Assembly (NCBI RefSeq): GCF_003096715.1 | Contig: NZ_QEOL01000002.1 | Location: forward strand, 62,001 to 126,000 | Length of the DNA stretch: 64,000 bases | Reading direction: 5' to 3' | Origin: Paraburkholderia silvatlantica | Lineage (GTDB): Bacteria; Pseudomonadota; Gammaproteobacteria; Burkholderiales; Burkholderiaceae | In this document: positions 1 through 9,542 of the stretch, piece after piece | Numbering within the stretch: the stretch's first letter is position 1 | How the letters are laid out: each line of letters begins with the position of its first letter | The notes under the pieces: model-generated | Told to the model about the DNA's origin: nothing | What the model saw: only the letters and a program-made list of their open reading frames with translations | Database searches by the model: none | Program-made: the position numbers and the translations under genes

Positions 1-416
1 TTCGTCGCGCCGGCCAGCAGGTCGGGCACATCATAGGGCTGCCCCGACGAGCCGTAGATCGACCGGAACACGCCCTCCACCACGAGCGTGAGACCGAAAG
101 TGAGCAGGAGTCCGTACAGATGATCGAGCCGGTAGAGCCAGCGCAGCATGGAGCGCTCGATGAAGACGCCGAACAGCCCGACCGCGAGTGGAGCGACGAC
201 GAGCATTGCCCAGTACGGCAGATCGAAGTACGCGAGCCCCATCCACGTGAGCATCGCGCCCAGCATGAACAACGCGCCGTGGGCGAAGTTGATCACGTTG
301 AGCATGCCGAAGATCACCGCGAGACCGAGGCTCAGGATCGCGTAGAACGAGCCGTTCACGAGCCCAAGGAGCAACTGGCTCAGCATTGCCGGCAGCGGAA
401 TGCCAAAAATCGTCAT
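1..416 (-). CDS. livH: Branched-chain amino acid ABC transporter permease LivH (partial)
   Basis: N-terminal 138 codons of an inner-membrane permease of the LivH family; the rest lies beyond the left edge. The protein begins MTIFGIPLPAM and continues with hydrophobic membrane segments and the LivH hallmark NVINFAHGALFMLGAM. Such permeases form the channel of a branched-chain amino acid or amide importer with LivM, which presumably follows outside the window. The start is the ATG at 416; the longer open frame starting near 429 is out of frame with the conserved protein. It is the last visible gene of a minus-strand cluster livG-livF-livJ-livH and is separated from livJ by a very strong stem-loop. 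Family assignment is firm; the substrate is inferred only from the family. Confidence 0.9.
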   Translation of the reverse strand, partial: MTIFGIPLPAMLSQLLLGLVNGSFYAILSLGLAVIFGMLNVINFAHGALFMLGAMLTWMGLAYFDLPYWAMLVVAPLAVGLFGVFIERSMLRWLYRLDHLYGLLLTFGLTLVVEGVFRSIYGSSGQPYDVPDLLAGAT

Positions 417-462
417 GAAAGCCGCCCATTGACGCATTAACGCATTAACGGATTACGCAATC

Positions 463-506
463 ATGCCGCGCCCGGCGCACCCACCTCGGGGCGCCGGGCG
501 CGGCAT
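463..506. promoter_or_regulatory. Large stem-loop between livJ and livH
   Basis: A perfect 16-bp inverted repeat (463-478 with 491-506) encloses a 12-nt loop that can form three further GC pairs. It lies after the livJ stop and before livH, with no T-tract on the minus strand, so it is a poor classical terminator. Hairpins at this place in ABC operons often raise the level of the binding-protein mRNA relative to the permease mRNA by stabilising the 3' end or by partial termination; that role here is inference. Confidence 0.6.
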
Positions 507-531
507 CCGACTGCAGCATTGACGCGCGCGC

Positions 532-1749
532 TCACTTCCACAGCGCGCACTTGCTCTCCTGCTTCGTCGTATAGGCCTGCTCGCCCGGGATCGACTGCAG
601 CACCTTGTAGTAGTCCCACGGCTTCTTCGACTCGGACGGCTTCTTCACCTCGACGAGATACATGTCGTGGATCAGCACGCCGTCCTGGCGGATGTAGCCA
701 CCCTTGGTATAGAAGTCATTGACCTTCGTCTTCTTGAGCTGCTCCATGACCTTGTCGGAATCCGTCGTGCCGGCCGCCTGCACCGCCTTCAGATACGTCG
801 TCACCGCCGAGTAGTCGGCTGCCTGCAGTTCCGACGGCATCTTCTTCGTCTGCTCGAAGTAGCGCTGCGCCCACTTGCGCGTGTCGTCGTTCTGGTCCCA
901 GTACCAGCCGGTCGTGAGCACGAGGCCCTGCGTGGTGTCGAGCCCGAGGCTGTGCACGTCGGGCAGGAACATCAGCAGCGCCGCGGTCTTCATCGTCTTG
1001 TTGATGCCGAATTCCTTCGCGGCCTTGATCGCGTTGACCGTGTCGCCGCCCGCGTTCGCGAGGCCGAGGATCTGCGCCTTCGAGGCTTGCGCCTGCAGCA
1101 GGAACGACGAGAAGTCCGACGCCGAGAGCGGATGGCGCACTTCGCCGAGCACCTGGCCGCCGTTCGCCTTCACGACGTCCGCGGTGTTCTTCTCGAGCGA
1201 CTTGCCGAACGCGTAGTCGGCGGTCAGGAAGAACCAGCTCCTGCCGCCCTGCTTGAGCACCGCGAGGCCCGTGCCCTTCGCGAGCGCCACCGTGTCGTAA
1301 CCGTAGTGGACCGTGTACGGCGTGCACTGCTCGTTCGTCAGGGCGTCCGTGCCCGCGCCCGTGTTGAAGTACACCTTCTTCTTCTCCTGCGCGACCTGGT
1401 TCATCGCCAGCGCCGTCGCCGAGTTCGTGCCGCCAAGCAGCATGGTGAGCCCGTCGCGGTCGAACCATTCGCGCGCCTTCGAAGCGGCGATGTCGGCCTT
1501 GTTCTGGTGATCGGCGTACTCGATCTGGATCGGCTTGCCGAGCACCTTGCCGCCGAAGTCCGCGACCGCCATCTTGATCGCCGTGAGGCCGCCCTGGCCG
1601 TCGTCGTCGGCGTAGAGGCCGGACATGTCGGTGATGAAGCCGATCTTCACCGCGTCGTCGGCGGCCTGCGCGCTCCCCGCGCTGAACGCCATCGCAGCTG
1701 CCGAGGCGGCAAACAGGCCCGCGAGCCGCGCGAACGTGGTTTTTCTCAT
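532..1749 (-). CDS. livJ: Branched-chain amino acid type ABC transporter substrate-binding protein
   Basis: A 405-residue periplasmic binding protein of the Leu/Ile/Val-binding (Peripla_BP_6) family. The first 29 residues form a classical signal peptide (RKTTFARLAGLFAASAAAM, cleaved after AQA). The mature part starts VKIGFITDMSGLYADDDGQG, the usual beginning of urea, amide and branched-chain amino acid receptors. A good ribosome-binding site, AAGGAG, stands before the ATG at 1749. It sits in an operon with livG and livF upstream and livH downstream, so it supplies the ligand to that importer. The ligand cannot be read from the sequence; aliphatic amino acids, amides or aromatic acids are all possible in this family. 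The gene symbol is used in the family sense. Confidence 0.88.
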   Translation of the reverse strand: MRKTTFARLAGLFAASAAAMAFSAGSAQAADDAVKIGFITDMSGLYADDDGQGGLTAIKMAVADFGGKVLGKPIQIEYADHQNKADIAASKAREWFDRDGLTMLLGGTNSATALAMNQVAQEKKKVYFNTGAGTDALTNEQCTPYTVHYGYDTVALAKGTGLAVLKQGGRSWFFLTADYAFGKSLEKNTADVVKANGGQVLGEVRHPLSASDFSSFLLQAQASKAQILGLANAGGDTVNAIKAAKEFGINKTMKTAALLMFLPDVHSLGLDTTQGLVLTTGWYWDQNDDTRKWAQRYFEQTKKMPSELQAADYSAVTTYLKAVQAAGTTDSDKVMEQLKKTKVNDFYTKGGYIRQDGVLIHDMYLVEVKKPSESKKPWDYYKVLQSIPGEQAYTTKQESKCALWK

Positions 1750-1858
1750 TGCAGTCTCCTTCCTTGGTTGCGTAGTTATTCAGGAACACTCCATGAACAC
1801 CGGAGGCAAAGCGATTCGCGCGGCACCGTTGCGTCGCGCGGCAAACCCGAACCGAAAA

Positions 1859-2629
1859 TTAAACGCCCAGCAGGTCGTGCAGCACCGGCATCTTCCCCTC
1901 GAGCTCGGCAGTGCCGAAGTGCTCGACGATGCGCCCGTGCTCCATCACGTAAAAGCGGTCCGCGAGCGGCGCCGCAAAACGGAAGTTCTGCTCGACCATC
2001 ACGATCGTGTAGCCGCGCGACTTGAGCGTGAGAATCATGCGCGCGAGCGTTTGCACGATCACCGGCGCGAGGCCTTCGGAAATCTCGTCGAGCAGCAGCA
2101 GGTTCGCGCCCGTGCGCAGAATGCGCGCCACGGCCAGCATCTGCTGCTCGCCGCCGGAAAGCCGCGTGCCCTGGCTGTTGCGCCGTTCGGCGAGATTGGG
2201 AAACATCGCGTAGATCTCGTCGAGCGACATGCCCTCGGCCAGCTTCGCGCCTTTCGCGCCGATGTGCGGCGGCAGGAGCAGATTTTCTTCGCACGACAGG
2301 CTCGAGAATATGCCGCGCTCCTCGGGGCAGTAGCCCACGCCGCAATGCGCGATGCGATAGGTCGGCATCTGGATGGTCTCGCGCCCGCCGATGCGGATCG
2401 AGCCCGTGCGCCGTCCGGTGAGCCCCATGATGGCGCGCAGCGTCGTCGTGCGCCCCGCGCCGTTGCGCCCGAGCAGCGTCACGACCTCGCCGCGCCCGAC
2501 GGACAGATCCACGCCGTGCAGGATGTGCGACTCGCCATACCACGCCTGCAGTCCCGCAATCTCGAGCGCTTTCGCGCTCCCGGCTGCGCCGGCGGCCGCG
2601 GCCGTCTCGCGTTCGGTGACCGTGCTCAT
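1859..2629 (-). CDS. livF: Branched-chain amino acid ABC transporter ATP-binding protein LivF
   Basis: A 256-residue ATPase of the LivF type. The ABC signature is SGGEQQML and the Walker B region reads LLLLDE. The Walker A loop is GRNGAGRTT, with arginine where most ABC ATPases have the catalytic lysine. The ATG at 2629 overlaps the livG stop as ATGA (2626-2629), so the two ATPases are probably translationally coupled and form the heterodimeric motor of the importer. The 20-odd residues before the conserved start of the fold (ALEIAGLQAWYG) are Ala-rich and poorly conserved. About 110 bp separate it from livJ. Confidence 0.9.
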   Translation of the reverse strand: MSTVTERETAAAAGAAGSAKALEIAGLQAWYGESHILHGVDLSVGRGEVVTLLGRNGAGRTTTLRAIMGLTGRRTGSIRIGGRETIQMPTYRIAHCGVGYCPEERGIFSSLSCEENLLLPPHIGAKGAKLAEGMSLDEIYAMFPNLAERRNSQGTRLSGGEQQMLAVARILRTGANLLLLDEISEGLAPVIVQTLARMILTLKSRGYTIVMVEQNFRFAAPLADRFYVMEHGRIVEHFGTAELEGKMPVLHDLLGV

Positions 2630-3405
2630 GCGTGCGCCCCCGTGAGCGCCGCGTCCGCACTGCCCATATAGGCCTCGGCGACGAGCGGATTCTTCGAGAC
2701 TTCGGCGTAGCTGCCTTCCGCGAGCACCTCGCCGCGCTGCAGCACCGTAATGGTGTCGGAGATGCCGGCAATCACGTTCATGTTGTGCTCGACCATCAGG
2801 ATCGTGCGCCCGCTCGATACCTTCTTGATGAGCGCCGTCACGCGGTCCACGTCTTCGTGGCCCATGCCCTGGGTCGGTTCGTCGAGCAGCATCAGCTCGG
2901 GCTCCATGGCGAGCGTCGTGGCGATTTCCAGCGCGCGCTTGCGGCCATAGGCGAGCTCGACCGTGGGCACGTCGGCGAAATCGGTGAGGCCCACTTGCGT
3001 GAGCAGATCCATCGCGCGGTCGTTGAGCTCCGCGAGCGTGCGATCGCTCTTCCAGAAGTGATAGGCGGTGCCGAGCGAGCGCTGCAGCCCCACGCGCACG
3101 TTCTGGAGCGCCGTGAGGTGCGCAAACACGGCCGAAATCTGGAACGAGCGGATGATGCCGCGCCGCGCGATCTGCGCGGGCCGCTCATGCGTGATGTCGA
3201 TGCCGTTGAAGACGATGCGCCCCGCGCTGGGCACGAGGAATTTGGTGAGGAGATTGAAGCAGGTGGTCTTGCCTGCGCCGTTCGGTCCGATCAGTGCGTG
3301 GATCGAGCCGCGGCACACGCGCAGGTTCACGCCGTTCACGGCCGTGAAGCCCTTGAACTGTTTCGTGAGGTCGCGCGTCTCCAGAATGGTGTCGCCGAGA
3401 ATCAT
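2626..3405 (-). CDS. livG: Branched-chain amino acid ABC transporter ATP-binding protein LivG
   Basis: A 259-residue LivG-type ATPase. Walker A is GPNGAGKTT with the normal lysine, followed by the family pattern CFNLLTKF; Walker B reads LMLLDEPTQGM with the H-loop in MVEHNMNV. The start at 3405 (MILGDTILE) is preceded by GGAAGGGGA; an open frame continues upstream but has no family similarity and poor ribosome-binding sites, so the shorter protein is chosen. It is the first gene of the minus-strand liv cluster, and its promoter should lie in 3406-3756. Confidence 0.9.
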   Translation of the reverse strand: MILGDTILETRDLTKQFKGFTAVNGVNLRVCRGSIHALIGPNGAGKTTCFNLLTKFLVPSAGRIVFNGIDITHERPAQIARRGIIRSFQISAVFAHLTALQNVRVGLQRSLGTAYHFWKSDRTLAELNDRAMDLLTQVGLTDFADVPTVELAYGRKRALEIATTLAMEPELMLLDEPTQGMGHEDVDRVTALIKKVSSGRTILMVEHNMNVIAGISDTITVLQRGEVLAEGSYAEVSKNPLVAEAYMGSADAALTGAHA

Positions 3406-3756
3406 GTCCCCTTCCGAGCATGGTAAGGCGTAACACTGCAGACCGTCCGTGACTCGTGGTACACGGTGAGGTCCGGCGCGGACGTGGCGGCGCGCCTCCC
3501 GATGCGCGCAACGCGCGCCTGCCGACTTTGCGTCATTGTCTCGCCAATGATGCAGCGCAATCATTGGGATTTGCACTTAAGGGAGCGCCACAAGGACAGC
3601 GAACATTACAATCGATAGTTGACGACAGTTCGCGCAAAGATCCCTACAAGTTAGGCGCAAGATCGCCGCCAACCCGCATCCGGCAGACGTACAGAAACAC
3701 GCGCGCGCGTCCCATATCGTCATCGAATCGACGCTGTCTTGCGCGTCGTCCTGCTT
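3406..3756. other. Intergenic region upstream of livG
   Basis: About 350 bp between livG and the stop of the oxidoreductase gene. It has lower GC than its surroundings near 3590-3660 and should contain the livG promoter. I see no convincing -35/-10 pair, no hairpin with a T-tract, and no small gene. Confidence 0.4.
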
Positions 3757-5460
3757 TCAGGCGGTCGTCAGCGTTGCACCGGCGGCAGCCTCCGTTTGCG
3801 CACGCGCCGTCTCGCGACGGTCGGCGCGCAGCATCTCGGCGGCGCGCTCCGCGATCATCAGCGTCGGCGAATTCGTGTTTCCCGAGGTAATGGTCGGCAT
3901 GATCGAGGCGTCCACCACGCGCAGGCCCTCCACGCCACGCACGCGCAGGCGCGCGTCGACCACGGCGTCGGGGTCGTCCGCGCGGCCCATGCGGCACGTG
4001 CCGACCGGATGGAAGATCGTCGTGCCGACGTTGCCCGCCGCCTCGCGCAGCTGCTCCTCGGTTTGAAACGCGAGCCCCGGCAGGATCTCGTGCGGCTGGT
4101 AACGCGCGAGCGCGGCAGACGCCGCGATGCGCCGCGTGAGCCGTATCGAGTTGGCCGCCACGCGCAAGTCGTGATCGGTCGACAGATAATTGGGCGCGAT
4201 CGCGGGCGCCTGCGACGGGTCCGCCGAAACGGCGTGGATACTGCCGCGCGACGTGGGCCGCAGGTTGCACACCGAGGCCGTAAACGCGTTGAAGCGATGC
4301 AGCGGCTCGCCGAAGCGGTCGAGCGAAAGCGGCTGCACGTGATACTCCAGGTCAGGCCGCGTGAGCGCGGAGTCACTCGGGTCCGACTTCGCGAATGCGC
4401 CGAGTTGCGAGGGCGCCATCGACATGGGTCCGCTCTGGAACAACGCGTACTGCACGCCGATCATCAGCTTGCCCCACCAGTGCGCGGAGGCCGTGTTGAG
4501 CGTACGCACGCCGTTCACGCGAAACGCCATGCGCAACTGCAGATGGTCCTGGAGGTTCTCGCCCACGCCGCGCAGATCCTGCACGACGCCAATGCCAAGC
4601 TGCGCGAGCCGTGCAGCGGCGCCGATGCCGGAAAGCTCGAGCAATTGCGGCGAATTCACGGCGCCGGCGCTCAGGATGACTTCGCAACGCGCCCGCGCGA
4701 CGTAATCGACGTCGCCGCGATACTCCACGCCCACGCAGCGCTTGCCTTCGAATATCACGCGCTGCGTGAGCGCGCCGGTGACGACCGTGAGGTTGGGCCG
4801 CTTCATCGCCGCGCGCAAGAACGCCTTCGACGCGTTCCAGCGCACCCCGCGCTTCTGGTTCACCTCGAAATAGCCCACGCCGCTGTTGTCGCCGCGATTG
4901 AAGTCGCCGGTAGCAGCAATGCCCTGCTCTTGCGCGGCGTGCGCGAACGATTCGAGAATCTGCCAGCGCAGGCGCTGCTTCTCCACGCGCCATGGGCCGC
5001 CCGCACCGTGAAATTCGCTCGCGCCGCCGTGATGGTCTTCGCTGCGGCGAAATACGGGCAGCACACTGTCCCACGACCAGCCGGAGTCGCCCGTCTCGCG
5101 CGCCCAGTCGTCGTAGTCTTCGCGCTGGCCGCGCATGTAGATCATGCCGTTGATCGACGACGAGCCGCCCAGCACCCGCCCGCGCGGGTAGGACAGCGAG
5201 CGGCCGTTGAGGCCTTTTTCGGCGGCGGTCTTGTAGAGCCAGTCCGTGCGCGGATTGCCGATGCAATACAGGTAGCCCACGGGAATGTGGATCCAGTGAT
5301 AGTCGTCGGTGCCGCCCGCCTCGATGAGCAGCACCGAGACGTCCGCGTCTTCGGTCAGGCGGTTGGCAAGCACGCAGCCCGCGGTGCCGGCTCCTACGAT
5401 CACATAGTCGAATTCGCCTTCGAGGCGGCGCGCGGCCTGAGCTTCACGCGGTGCAGGCAT
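3757..5460 (-). CDS. GMC-family oxidoreductase (choline dehydrogenase-like)
   Basis: A 567-residue FAD-dependent glucose-methanol-choline oxidoreductase. The dinucleotide-binding motif VIVGAGTAGCVLANRL lies near residue 20, GMC signature 1 near YPRGRVLGGSSSINGM, and the second signature in GAVNSPQLLELSGIG. The active-site histidine region is HPVGTCRMG, and the C-terminus carries PTITSGNTNSPTLM with the conserved Asn. Length fits choline or alcohol dehydrogenases. The start at 5460 has GGAG about 8 bases upstream; an in-frame opening far upstream is only the wrong frame of the next gene. It follows mmsA on the same strand with about 115 bp between, so an alcohol-to-aldehyde-to-acyl-CoA route is conceivable. 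Substrate unknown. Confidence 0.88.
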   Translation of the reverse strand: MPAPREAQAARRLEGEFDYVIVGAGTAGCVLANRLTEDADVSVLLIEAGGTDDYHWIHIPVGYLYCIGNPRTDWLYKTAAEKGLNGRSLSYPRGRVLGGSSSINGMIYMRGQREDYDDWARETGDSGWSWDSVLPVFRRSEDHHGGASEFHGAGGPWRVEKQRLRWQILESFAHAAQEQGIAATGDFNRGDNSGVGYFEVNQKRGVRWNASKAFLRAAMKRPNLTVVTGALTQRVIFEGKRCVGVEYRGDVDYVARARCEVILSAGAVNSPQLLELSGIGAAARLAQLGIGVVQDLRGVGENLQDHLQLRMAFRVNGVRTLNTASAHWWGKLMIGVQYALFQSGPMSMAPSQLGAFAKSDPSDSALTRPDLEYHVQPLSLDRFGEPLHRFNAFTASVCNLRPTSRGSIHAVSADPSQAPAIAPNYLSTDHDLRVAANSIRLTRRIAASAALARYQPHEILPGLAFQTEEQLREAAGNVGTTIFHPVGTCRMGRADDPDAVVDARLRVRGVEGLRVVDASIMPTITSGNTNSPTLMIAERAAEMLRADRRETARAQTEAAAGATLTTA

Positions 5461-5576
5461 GATGTGTCTCCAGCGATGATTGCTTTCTTTATGTTGTATT
5501 TCTTGAACTGCGACTGCTGCGGCGGGCGGCATCAAACGCTTTGGATTCCTTTCGAACCGCCCGGCTCCCGCCCCGC

Positions 5577-7100
<1,524 letters not shown>

Positions 7101-7210
7101 GTGTGCCTCTTCTGTCGTGAAGCCTCGATCTACCTAGCGTAATCGGGAGGCCGGGGCGCGATCCAATGATTAATGCTCAATAGCGATATAAGGCGGTTTA
7201 ATATCAGAAT
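7101..7210. promoter_or_regulatory. Divergent promoter region between mmsA and a LysR gene
   Basis: 110 bp separate the two start codons. An AT-rich stretch, 7169-7204, contains a TAATAT hexamer at 7199-7204, only 6 bases before the LysR ATG at 7211. With the usual distance from a -10 box, transcription would begin at or very near the A of that ATG, and there is no ribosome-binding site, so the LysR message may be leaderless. LysR proteins normally bind T-N11-A sites in such regions; several overlapping candidates exist here and none stands out. Confidence 0.45.
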
Positions 7211-8098
7211 ATGGACCTGACCTTGCTCCGCGCGTTCGTCACGGTCGCACGCGAGGGCAATCTCACGCGCGCGGCCACCCATCTGCATCTCACGCAGCCG
7301 GCCGTGAGCCTGCAGATCAAGCATTTGCAGGAAGCGCTTGGCGTGGCGCTCTTCACGCGCACCTCGCACGGCCTCGCGCTCACGCGCGACGGCCAGGCGC
7401 TGCTGCCGCACGCCGAACGCGCGCTCGCCGCCGCCGGCGACGTGCAGCGCGCCGCTGCTGCGCTGCGGCACGAAGTACGCGGACGCTTGCGCATCGGGAC
7501 GATTCTCGATCCGGCGTTCCTGCGCCTCGGCGGCTTCCTGCGCCAGCTCGTCGAAACCTGGCCGCAGATCGAAACGGCGCTGCGCCATGGCATGTCGGGC
7601 TGGGTGCTCGACCAGGTGCGCTCGCGCGAACTCGATGTGGGCTACTACATCGGCCAGCCCACGCCGGACCCCGACAGCTTCCACGCCATCGCGCTCACGC
7701 GCTTTCAGTACCGCGTGCTCGCGCCCGCGGGCTGGAAAGACCGCGTGAAGGATGTGCACGACTGGCGCGCACTCGCCGCGCTGCCGTGGATCTGGACACC
7801 GCCCGCCTCCGCGCACAACCGCCTGCTCACCACGCTGTTCGAGGCCGCGCACGCGAGGCCCGTGAAGGTGGCCGAAGTGGACCAGGAGCCGTCGATGCTC
7901 GATCTCGTGAAGTCGGGCGTGGGCCTCACGCTCGCACGCGATTCCACGGCCCTCGCCGAAGCGCACGCGCACGGGCTCACCATCGTCGAAGGCGTGACGG
8001 TGCCCACGGAACTCACCTTCATCACGCTTGCCGCGCGGCGCGACGAGCCCACCATCGCGGCGGCGCTCAAGTCGATCGAAACGCAGTGGGCGATATGA
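7211..8098 (+). CDS. LysR-family transcriptional regulator
   Basis: A 295-residue LysR-type regulator. The winged helix-turn-helix occupies about residues 1-60 (LLRAFVTVAREGNLTRAA, then LTQPAVSLQIKHLQEALG), followed by a linker helix and a periplasmic-binding-like effector domain. It is divergent from mmsA and is likely to control mmsA and the GMC oxidoreductase, in response to an intermediate of that pathway. No Shine-Dalgarno sequence precedes the ATG. The effector cannot be told from sequence. Confidence 0.9.
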   Translation: MDLTLLRAFVTVAREGNLTRAATHLHLTQPAVSLQIKHLQEALGVALFTRTSHGLALTRDGQALLPHAERALAAAGDVQRAAAALRHEVRGRLRIGTILDPAFLRLGGFLRQLVETWPQIETALRHGMSGWVLDQVRSRELDVGYYIGQPTPDPDSFHAIALTRFQYRVLAPAGWKDRVKDVHDWRALAALPWIWTPPASAHNRLLTTLFEAAHARPVKVAEVDQEPSMLDLVKSGVGLTLARDSTALAEAHAHGLTIVEGVTVPTELTFITLAARRDEPTIAAALKSIETQWAI

Positions 8099-8303
8099 GC
8101 CGCGCTCATGAAGACGCGCGTGCGCCGTTCATGTCTGACGTAAGCGCAGGCCCGGCCGCGTAACAGCGCGGTCACACAAGTTTTGATAGATTGGGCATTC
8201 GCTCCGCGTTTTCGCCACGCCCTTCGGTGTGTTCACCCTGCGCGGCGCGTTTCCAGCCTCTCCCATCGTTCCCCTTGTTCTCTTCGTTCGACAGGAGCCT
8301 TGC

Positions 8304-8828
8304 ATGGCCCGCAACATCGAAATCAAAGCCCGCGCCCGTCAATTCGACACCCTGCGCGACCGTGCTTCCCAGCTCGCCACCGAGGCGCCGCTGATCTTTC
8401 GCCAGCAGGACTTCTTCTACGACGTACCGCGCGGCCGCCTGAAGCTGCGCCAGTTCGACGACGGCACGCCGCCCGAGCTGATCTTCTACCAGCGCGACGA
8501 CCGCGACGGCCCGAAGGCCTCGTACTACACGCGCAGCCCGGTCACCAATGCCGAAGCCATGCACTCGCTGCTCGCCACGGCGCTCACCACGCGCGGCATC
8601 GTCTCCAAGGAACGCCACGTGTATCTGGCAGGCCGCACGCGCATCCACCTGGACCGCGTGGATGGTCTCGGCGACTTCGTCGAGCTGGAAGTGGTGCTCG
8701 GCCCCGAGGACGACGAGCAAGGCGGCGAAGCCGAAGCGCACGCGGTGTTCGCGAAGCTCGGCGTGGACGAAAGCGATCTCGTCGCCGTGGCTTACGTGGA
8801 TCTGCTCAATACGGCCAACCCGGCCTGA
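8304..8828 (+). CDS. CYTH-domain protein (class IV adenylate cyclase / triphosphatase-like)
   Basis: A 174-residue protein with the CYTH fold. The signature ExExK-type strand is at the very N-terminus (ARNIEIKARA), and alternating acidic and basic strands follow (RLKLRQFD, RIHLDRVDG, FVELEVVLG). CYTH enzymes act on triphosphates: thiamine triphosphate, inorganic tripolyphosphate or ATP as class IV cyclases. Length and motifs fit the small stand-alone class. The start at 8304 has ACAGGAG seven bases upstream; a longer frame beginning at 8229 lacks a ribosome-binding site and adds a non-conserved tail. The actual substrate is unknown; nothing nearby explains it. Confidence 0.8.
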   Translation: MARNIEIKARARQFDTLRDRASQLATEAPLIFRQQDFFYDVPRGRLKLRQFDDGTPPELIFYQRDDRDGPKASYYTRSPVTNAEAMHSLLATALTTRGIVSKERHVYLAGRTRIHLDRVDGLGDFVELEVVLGPEDDEQGGEAEAHAVFAKLGVDESDLVAVAYVDLLNTANPA

Positions 8829-8838
8829 TATCTGTCGT

Positions 8839-8866
8839 CGGCGAGGCGCGGCCGGCGAGGCGCGGC
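8839..8866. repeat. Two tandem 14-bp GC-rich units
   Basis: The unit CGGCGAGGCGCGGC occurs twice in direct succession after the CYTH gene, between it and the convergent regulator gene. The same core, extended to GGCGAGGCGCGGCCGGCG, recurs near 16242 inside the amidotransferase gene. No function is evident. Confidence 0.5.
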
Positions 8867-8909
8867 CTTGCGGCCCGCTGCGCCATGCCGCTCACCCCGC
8901 CCATGCCAC

Positions 8910-9401
8910 TCATGCCGCCGGCGCGCCCGGCTCCAGATGCCCGAGCGGCAGCGGCCCGTTGCGCTTGAACGTGGTGAGCACGATGTTCGAGCGCACGCTG
9001 TCCACGCCGGGCACGCGCATGAGCTTCTTCATGACGAAGGTGGAGAGCGCGTTCAGATCGGGCGCGACGATGCGCAGCAAATAATCGGCATCGCCCACCA
9101 CGGCATGGCATTCGAGCACTTCGGGCAGCACGTCGATCTGCTGCTGGAACTGCTCGATGATCGAATCCCCATGATGCTTGAGCTTGAGGCTCGTGAACGC
9201 CGTCACGCCCAGCCCGAGTTTTTCGGGCCGCAGCACCACGCGATAGCCGTCGATCACACCTGACGCCTCGAGGCGCTGCAGCCGCCTGCCGATCTGCGAA
9301 GGTGAGAGCGGCACCTGCTCGCCAAGCTGCTGATGCGTGGCGCGGCCAAAGCGCTGCAGCACGTCGAGCAACGCCAGATCGAAATGGTCGAGTTCAAGCA
9401 T
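8910..9401 (-). CDS. Lrp/AsnC-family transcriptional regulator
   Basis: A 163-residue Lrp-type regulator: an N-terminal helix-turn-helix (LDVLQRFGRATHQQLGEQ, SPSQIGRRLQRLEASGVI) and a C-terminal RAM effector domain (LECHAVVGDADYLLRI, TFVMKKLMRVPGVDSV). It is divergent from phenylalanine hydroxylase phhA, so aromatic amino acids are a reasonable effector and phhA-phhB a reasonable target. The start at 9401 (MLELDHFD) matches the usual Lrp start; an ATG five codons upstream at 9416 is possible, and neither has a strong ribosome-binding site. Confidence 0.88.
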   Translation of the reverse strand: MLELDHFDLALLDVLQRFGRATHQQLGEQVPLSPSQIGRRLQRLEASGVIDGYRVVLRPEKLGLGVTAFTSLKLKHHGDSIIEQFQQQIDVLPEVLECHAVVGDADYLLRIVAPDLNALSTFVMKKLMRVPGVDSVRSNIVLTTFKRNGPLPLGHLEPGAPAA

Positions 9402-9427
9402 GAATGAAATCCGCATTGATTGACGAT

Positions 9428-9452
9428 ATTGCGCTCAATTATTGCATATGCA
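9428..9452. promoter_or_regulatory. Palindromes in the Lrp-phhA divergent region
   Basis: Two short palindromes lie side by side: ATTG-CGCT-CAAT (9428-9439) and TGCATATGCA (9443-9452). They sit in the AT-rich centre of the region between the Lrp-type gene and phhA. Lrp-family proteins bind AT-rich palindromes, so these are candidate operators. Confidence 0.4.
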
Positions 9453-9499
9453 TGGCGTAATCTATGGAGTACGCGCACATGCCGCACGCCTGCCGCTCT

Positions 9500-9525
9500 A
9501 GACTTGCATGACAGCAAGTCTTTTT
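9500..9525 (+). terminator. Terminator-like hairpin in the phhA leader
   Basis: An 8-bp perfect stem AGACTTGC / GCAAGTCT (9500-9507 and 9514-9521) with a 6-nt loop is followed directly by TTTTTA. It lies 18 bases before the phhA ATG, on the coding strand, and just ahead of the ribosome-binding site. A 15-codon open frame starting with ATG at 9464 has its TGA (9509-9511) inside the loop. The arrangement resembles a transcription attenuator. Confidence 0.5.
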
Positions 9526-9542
9526 AGTGGAGCGTTACGAAC

